7,763 nucleotides of DNA from WHSM01 sp050701635. GTDB lineage: Bacteria > Actinomycetota > Actinomycetes > Mycobacteriales > Micromonosporaceae. Positions 4,191-7,763 of the stretch are shown here, piece after piece (within the stretch, counting starts at the first letter, position 1; every line of letters starts with the position of its first letter). Location: assembly GCA_050701635.1 (NCBI GenBank), contig JBOGDF010000265.1, forward strand, positions 1 to 7,763, given 5' to 3'. Under the pieces are notes generated by a model. The model saw nothing but the letters and a program-made list of their open reading frames with translations. It did no database searches and was not told the origin of the DNA. A program made the translations under genes and the position numbers.

Positions 4191-6919
4191 CCGGCCGTAC
4201 GGTGCATCGACTCGACGCCGCCGGCACCGTCCGGGACTGGCTGGTGAGCCCGGCGTGGTCCGCCCCGTGTGACGACCTGGATCAGCTGCTCGATGCGACC
4301 GGCTCGCCGTGGGGCGCCCCTGGTCAGCGGAACGGGCGCTGGGTGCTCACCAACGGGCCCGACGTCGCGCCACTCAAGCAGCGGCTGTACGAGCGGCGCC
4401 CGCTGGTGGTCGACCAGCCGCTGCCAGAGGTTGTCGAGGACTGTGAGCTGCGGTGGCGCGCCCCGGGCGGCGGTACCGAAAGGGGGGTCTGGCGGCGGGC
4501 GTACACCGGGGCGGACGGGTTGGTGGACTGGTCGGCGTTCTGCCATACGCCGACGTACCGGCACGCGTTGGCGGCGACCGTACTGGAGGTGGACCAGGCG
4601 GAGTGGCGTACGGTCCGGCTGGCCAGCACCGGGCCGGCCGCGATCTGGGTCGGTGGCGAGCTGGTCGGCGTGTCCACCGACGTCGGCTACATGGAGCCGG
4701 TGGAGCGCTCCTGGCGGGTACGCCTCAGCTCCGGCCTCACTCCGGTGCACGTCGCCACCTGGCAGGTCGCGCTCCGGGAATGCCGTCAGGTGGTACGGCT
4801 GCGGATCGCCGGGCTCCCGGTACGCGTCGTAATCCCCTCCCCCGGCGCCGACGAGTACGCCAGCACCGTCTCCGAACAGCTGCTCGACACCGTCGGCGTA
4901 CGCGCCTGGGCAGTCGACCGGCGGGACGGGGAGGCCGAGCTGACCGGTCCGACCGGTGCCGCGCTGCGGATCGCCGTGGACGACGTGGCACCGCAACGGG
5001 TGCTGCTGGCCGATGGCACGGCTCGGGTGCCGCTGGCCCGACCGTCCGGAACCACCGCCGAACCCGCGTCGATGCTGGCCAGCGCCGAGCGGAGGCTGCG
5101 GGTACGGGTGGACGACGACCGCTGCCCGGTGTTCCGCGACCTGCACGTCGCGCCGCTGCCGCCGCACCGCCGCGACCACCCGGTCGGTACGCCGGCCGAC
5201 TGGCGCCGCGAGCTGCTCGCACACGTGGCGGGCACCGCGCCGTCGGCGGGCCGCGCGCTCGCCCGGTGGGCATCCCACGGCGGGTCCGAGCCGTACCGGG
5301 TGGAGCCGGCGGAGCTGGCCACCGCGCTGCGGATGATCCGGGAGCGGGCCGACTGCGCCGACTTCGAGGCGCACGGGCTGCTGCACCTGTGGCACCGGGT
5401 CCCCGCCGGCGGCTGGCCGGACGGGCTGCGCGACCAGGTACGCGACGCGCTGCTCGGCTTCAAGTACTGGATCGACCAGCCCGGTCTCGACGCGATGTGC
5501 TACTTCACCGAGAACCACCAGCTGGTCTGGCACACCGCCGAGCTGCTGGCCGGCGAGGCGTGGCCGGACCAGGTGTTCGGCAACACCGGCTGGACCGGCC
5601 GGCAGCACGCCGCGCACGGCGCCGAGCTGGCCCGGGAATGGCTGCGGCGCAAGCTCGCCGGCGGCTTCAGCGAGTACGACTCCAACGCGTACCTCGCGAT
5701 CGACACGCTCGCGCTGGTCTCGGTGGTCGAGTACGCCGCCGACCCCGCGCTGCGGGCGCTGGCCGAGGCGCTGCTCGACAAGCTGTTGTTCAGCCTCGCC
5801 GCGAACTCCTGGCGTGGTGTCCACGGTGCGGCGCACGGCCGCTCGTACGTGTCGGCGCTGCGCTCGTCCCGGTTCGAGGAGACCGCGCCGATCATGTGGC
5901 TGGCCTGGGGTACGGGTGCGCTCAACGACGCCGTACTGCCGGCGACCGTGCTCGCCACCGCGACCCGCTACCGGCTGCCCGGGCTGGTACGCGCGATCGG
6001 CCAGGCCACCGACGACGAGTGGTACGGGCGCCAGGTCTACCGCGGCGAATACCGGCTCCGGCACGACCTACTGGACCGCTCGTACGGCTCTGACCTGCGG
6101 ATATACCGCACCCCGGACGCAATGCTGGCGAGCGTGCAGGACTACCGGTACGGGCTGCCCGGGCTGCAGGAGCACATCTGGGGCGCCACCCTCGGCGCCG
6201 AGGTGCAGGTGTTCGCCACCCATCCGGCGAACACCGACCGGGGCGCGTCGGCCCGCCCGAACGCGTGGGCCGGGCACCGGGTGCTGCCGCGGGCCCGGCA
6301 GCACCGCGACACCGTACTGGCGCTGCACCGGTTCCCCACCGACGACCCGAGCGGGCGTACCCACCTGTGGCTGCCGACGGCGTACGCCGACCAGTGGCGT
6401 ACCGCCGGGCCGTGGGTCGCCGCCCGGGTCGGCGACGGGTACGTCGCGGTCGCCACCGACTGCGGAGTGCGGCTGGAGACGGCGGGCAACGACGCGTACC
6501 AGGTGTTCCATCCGCGGGGCAGCGGCGGCGGGTGGGTGTGCGTGATCGGGCGGGCCGCCACCGACGGCGACTTCGACCAGTTCCTCGACGCGCTCGGGGC
6601 ACCGGAGTTCGGTGCCGATGCGGTGGCGTACCGCACCCGGCACGGGGAGCGGCTGGCACTGAGCTGGGAGGGTCCGTTCACTGTGGACGGTCGTGCGGTG
6701 GACCTGGGCGGCGACGGCCGTCCGGAATCGCCGCCGCACCTGGAGAACCCGGCGTGCCGGGTGGAGTTCGGCGCGGCGACGCTGGAGGCGGCGTACGCCG
6801 GGGAACGGCTGGTGCTCGACCTGGCGCACGGCCGGCGGCTGGCCGGCACCGGGCTGGTCGCACTGGGTGGTCACGAACGGCGCAGCGAGCCGGACGAGGT
6901 GGTGTCCGGTGTCGGGTGA
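4187..6919 (+). CDS. Large cytoplasmic protein of unassigned family; candidate polysaccharide lyase-like enzyme
   Basis: I cannot name the family of this 910-residue protein with confidence. It has no signal peptide or membrane segment. By eye it has three parts. Residues 1-330 are beta-rich and include AAIWVGGELVGVSTDVGYMEP (151-171), reminiscent of the sugar-binding jelly-roll of some glycosidases. Residues 335-615 are helix-rich and hold motifs that look catalytic: CYFTENHQLVWHTAELLAG (438-456), NTGWTGRQH (466-474), FSEYDSNAYLAID (494-506) and RGVHGAAHGRSY (543-554). Residues 640-900 are beta-rich, starting GLPGLQEHIWGATLGAEVQV (656-675). A helical toroid followed by beta sheets, with conserved Asn, His and Tyr, recalls polysaccharide lyases of the heparinase II/III and PL8 type; this is architectural inference, not a match. 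Its start overlaps the permease stop (GTGA, weak GGGG site). Placement between transporter and unsaturated uronyl hydrolase suggests it cleaves imported oligosaccharide to give the hydrolase substrate. A hydrolase or inactive binding role is possible. Confidence 0.6.
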   Translation: MTGRTVHRLDAAGTVRDWLVSPAWSAPCDDLDQLLDATGSPWGAPGQRNGRWVLTNGPDVAPLKQRLYERRPLVVDQPLPEVVEDCELRWRAPGGGTERGVWRRAYTGADGLVDWSAFCHTPTYRHALAATVLEVDQAEWRTVRLASTGPAAIWVGGELVGVSTDVGYMEPVERSWRVRLSSGLTPVHVATWQVALRECRQVVRLRIAGLPVRVVIPSPGADEYASTVSEQLLDTVGVRAWAVDRRDGEAELTGPTGAALRIAVDDVAPQRVLLADGTARVPLARPSGTTAEPASMLASAERRLRVRVDDDRCPVFRDLHVAPLPPHRRDHPVGTPADWRRELLAHVAGTAPSAGRALARWASHGGSEPYRVEPAELATALRMIRERADCADFEAHGLLHLWHRVPAGGWPDGLRDQVRDALLGFKYWIDQPGLDAMCYFTENHQLVWHTAELLAGEAWPDQVFGNTGWTGRQHAAHGAELAREWLRRKLAGGFSEYDSNAYLAIDTLALVSVVEYAADPALRALAEALLDKLLFSLAANSWRGVHGAAHGRSYVSALRSSRFEETAPIMWLAWGTGALNDAVLPATVLATATRYRLPGLVRAIGQATDDEWYGRQVYRGEYRLRHDLLDRSYGSDLRIYRTPDAMLASVQDYRYGLPGLQEHIWGATLGAEVQVFATHPANTDRGASARPNAWAGHRVLPRARQHRDTVLALHRFPTDDPSGRTHLWLPTAYADQWRTAGPWVAARVGDGYVAVATDCGVRLETAGNDAYQVFHPRGSGGGWVCVIGRAATDGDFDQFLDALGAPEFGADAVAYRTRHGERLALSWEGPFTVDGRAVDLGGDGRPESPPHLENPACRVEFGAATLEAAYAGERLVLDLAHGRRLAGTGLVALGGHERRSEPDEVVSGVG
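6896..6899 (+). promoter_or_regulatory. Ribosome binding site inside the preceding gene, fixing the hydrolase start
   Basis: GAGG lies in the last codons of the 910-residue protein gene and ends nine bases before the in-frame GTG at 6909-6911. The GTGA-type overlap at 6916-6919 is in a different frame, so the start lies 11 bases inside the upstream gene. Confidence 0.55.
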
Positions 6920-7763
6920 AGACCACAGCTCGGCGCGGCACGCCGTACCCCCGAAACCTCCGTTGCCGGAGACGGCGCTGCAGCCGCCGGCGTTGCGGGA
7001 GCTGGGCGGACAGCTGGCGGACCGCACCCTGCCCCTGCTGCGGGACTGGTTCTGGGGCGAAGGGGTGTGCCTGCTGGGTCTGATCCGGTACGCCGAGGCG
7101 GCCGGCGAGCCGTTCCCGGCGGCGGTGACCGGGTACCTCGACCGGCACCCGGCGAAGCCCACCGTGGAGCACGTCAACCACCTCGCGCCCGGCATCGCGG
7201 CACTGCACGCCTGGCGGGCCACCGGCACCGCCCGGTACGCCGACCAGGCCCGCCACCTGCTCGACTGGTACGCCGCCCAGCCGCGCCCGCGGGACGGCGT
7301 GCTGGAGCACTGGCCGGGTGGGGTGTGGGCGGACACCGTGTTCATGGCGGGGCTGTTCCTGGCGCATGCGGGGGTGATCCTCGAGCGTCCGGAGCTGCTC
7401 GCCGAGGCCGGCCGGCAGCTGATCCGGCACGGCGAGGTGCTGCAGCACGAGAACGGGCTGGTCGCCCACGGCTCGCACCGCGGGGAGACCATCTGGTCGT
7501 TCTGGGGCCGCGCCAACGCCTGGTATGCGCTGGCCTGCGTCGAGTACCTCGAGCTCACCGGCGGCGACCCGCTGGCGGACGACGTACGGCGGCGGCTGAC
7601 CTGGCAGCTCACCGCACTCGCAGAGCGGCAGCCGGAGCACGGCGTGTGGGACGTCCTGGTGGACGGGCAGCCCGAGAACCGCGGCATCCTGGAGACCTCC
7701 GCCGCCGCCGGGATCGGCGCCGCGCTGCTGCGCGCCGGCGCGGTGCTGCCCGTCCTGCCCGGG
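6909..7763 (+). CDS. GH105/GH88-type unsaturated glucuronyl/galacturonyl hydrolase, C-terminus beyond the window
   Basis: 285 codons are visible with no stop; the family is usually about 360-380 residues, so perhaps a quarter is missing. After a Pro/Ala-rich lead-in, W-F-W-G-E-G-V (47-53) matches the first barrel helices of YteR-like enzymes. WADTVFMAGLFLA (140-152) carries Asp142, equivalent to the proposed general acid Asp143 of Bacillus YteR. WGRANAW (199-205) matches the W-G-R-x-N-x-W motif in spacing to YteR Trp211, Arg213 and Trp217. The second acidic residue of the YteR site is not obvious: the corresponding stretch reads VEHVNHLAPG (86-95). These enzymes hydrate the 4,5-double bond of a terminal unsaturated uronic acid and so release it from the neighbouring sugar, feeding KduI. 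No signal peptide is seen, so it is cytoplasmic. Rhamnogalacturonan, other pectic or glucuronan-type substrates cannot be told apart. Confidence 0.85.
   Translation, partial: MSGEDHSSARHAVPPKPPLPETALQPPALRELGGQLADRTLPLLRDWFWGEGVCLLGLIRYAEAAGEPFPAAVTGYLDRHPAKPTVEHVNHLAPGIAALHAWRATGTARYADQARHLLDWYAAQPRPRDGVLEHWPGGVWADTVFMAGLFLAHAGVILERPELLAEAGRQLIRHGEVLQHENGLVAHGSHRGETIWSFWGRANAWYALACVEYLELTGGDPLADDVRRRLTWQLTALAERQPEHGVWDVLVDGQPENRGILETSAAAGIGAALLRAGAVLPVLPG

Noticed and set aside
4151..6064. Minus-strand open frame of about 637 codons opposite the 910-residue protein
   Set aside because: Low-complexity Gly/Arg/Val/Pro composition. The plus-strand frame has varied composition, sensible hydrophobic patterning and tight coupling to its neighbours.
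6916..6919. GTGA overlap as the hydrolase start, as at the other junctions
   Set aside because: This GTG is not in the frame that carries the GH105 motifs. The in-frame GTG is at 6909.
6068..7687. Minus-strand open frame of about 539 codons opposite the hydrolase
   Set aside because: The plus strand carries clear GH105 motifs; the minus translation is Ser/Arg/Pro-rich without motifs.

Overview
The window looks like chromosomal DNA of a high-GC actinobacterium. Third codon positions are almost all G or C, every gene starts with GTG or TTG, and genes are packed with 4-base GTGA overlaps. A marked excess of GTAC (Val GTA and Arg CGT used mainly before AC) would fit Micromonosporaceae, but that family placement is inference.

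Layout: two divergent transcription units face away from a 148-base control region (928-1075). Leftward runs kduI (5-keto-4-deoxyuronate isomerase), overlapped by the start of an SDR dehydrogenase, probably kduD, which leaves the window at base 1. Rightward runs a five-gene unit: a lipoprotein solute-binding protein, two CUT1-type sugar ABC permeases, a 910-residue cytoplasmic protein of no family I can name with confidence, and a GH105/GH88-type unsaturated uronyl hydrolase cut off by the window's right end. There is no gene-free stretch over 300 bases, and I saw no tRNA, rRNA, CRISPR array or mobile element.

How the genes fit together: this reads as a compact system for taking up and degrading uronic-acid-containing oligosaccharides. 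The binding protein and permeases import an oligosaccharide; the ATPase is not here and is probably a shared MsiK-type subunit. The GH105 enzyme would release a 4,5-unsaturated uronic acid, which opens to 5-keto-4-deoxyuronate. KduI and KduD then convert this to 2-keto-3-deoxygluconate. A GH105 enzyme needs a lyase to make its unsaturated substrate. The 910-residue protein, apparently built from an N-terminal beta region, a helical-toroid-like middle and a C-terminal beta region, and lacking a signal peptide, is the best candidate for an intracellular lyase or related depolymerase. It is the item most likely to be undescribed.

The control region holds a 13-base direct repeat with an exact 20-base period, nested in a 7-base inverted repeat (CCGTTGT/ACAACGG). 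It lies just downstream of a plausible kduI promoter and would suit a shared repressor operator. A GC hairpin followed by four T residues lies in the rightward leader just before the binding-protein ribosome site.
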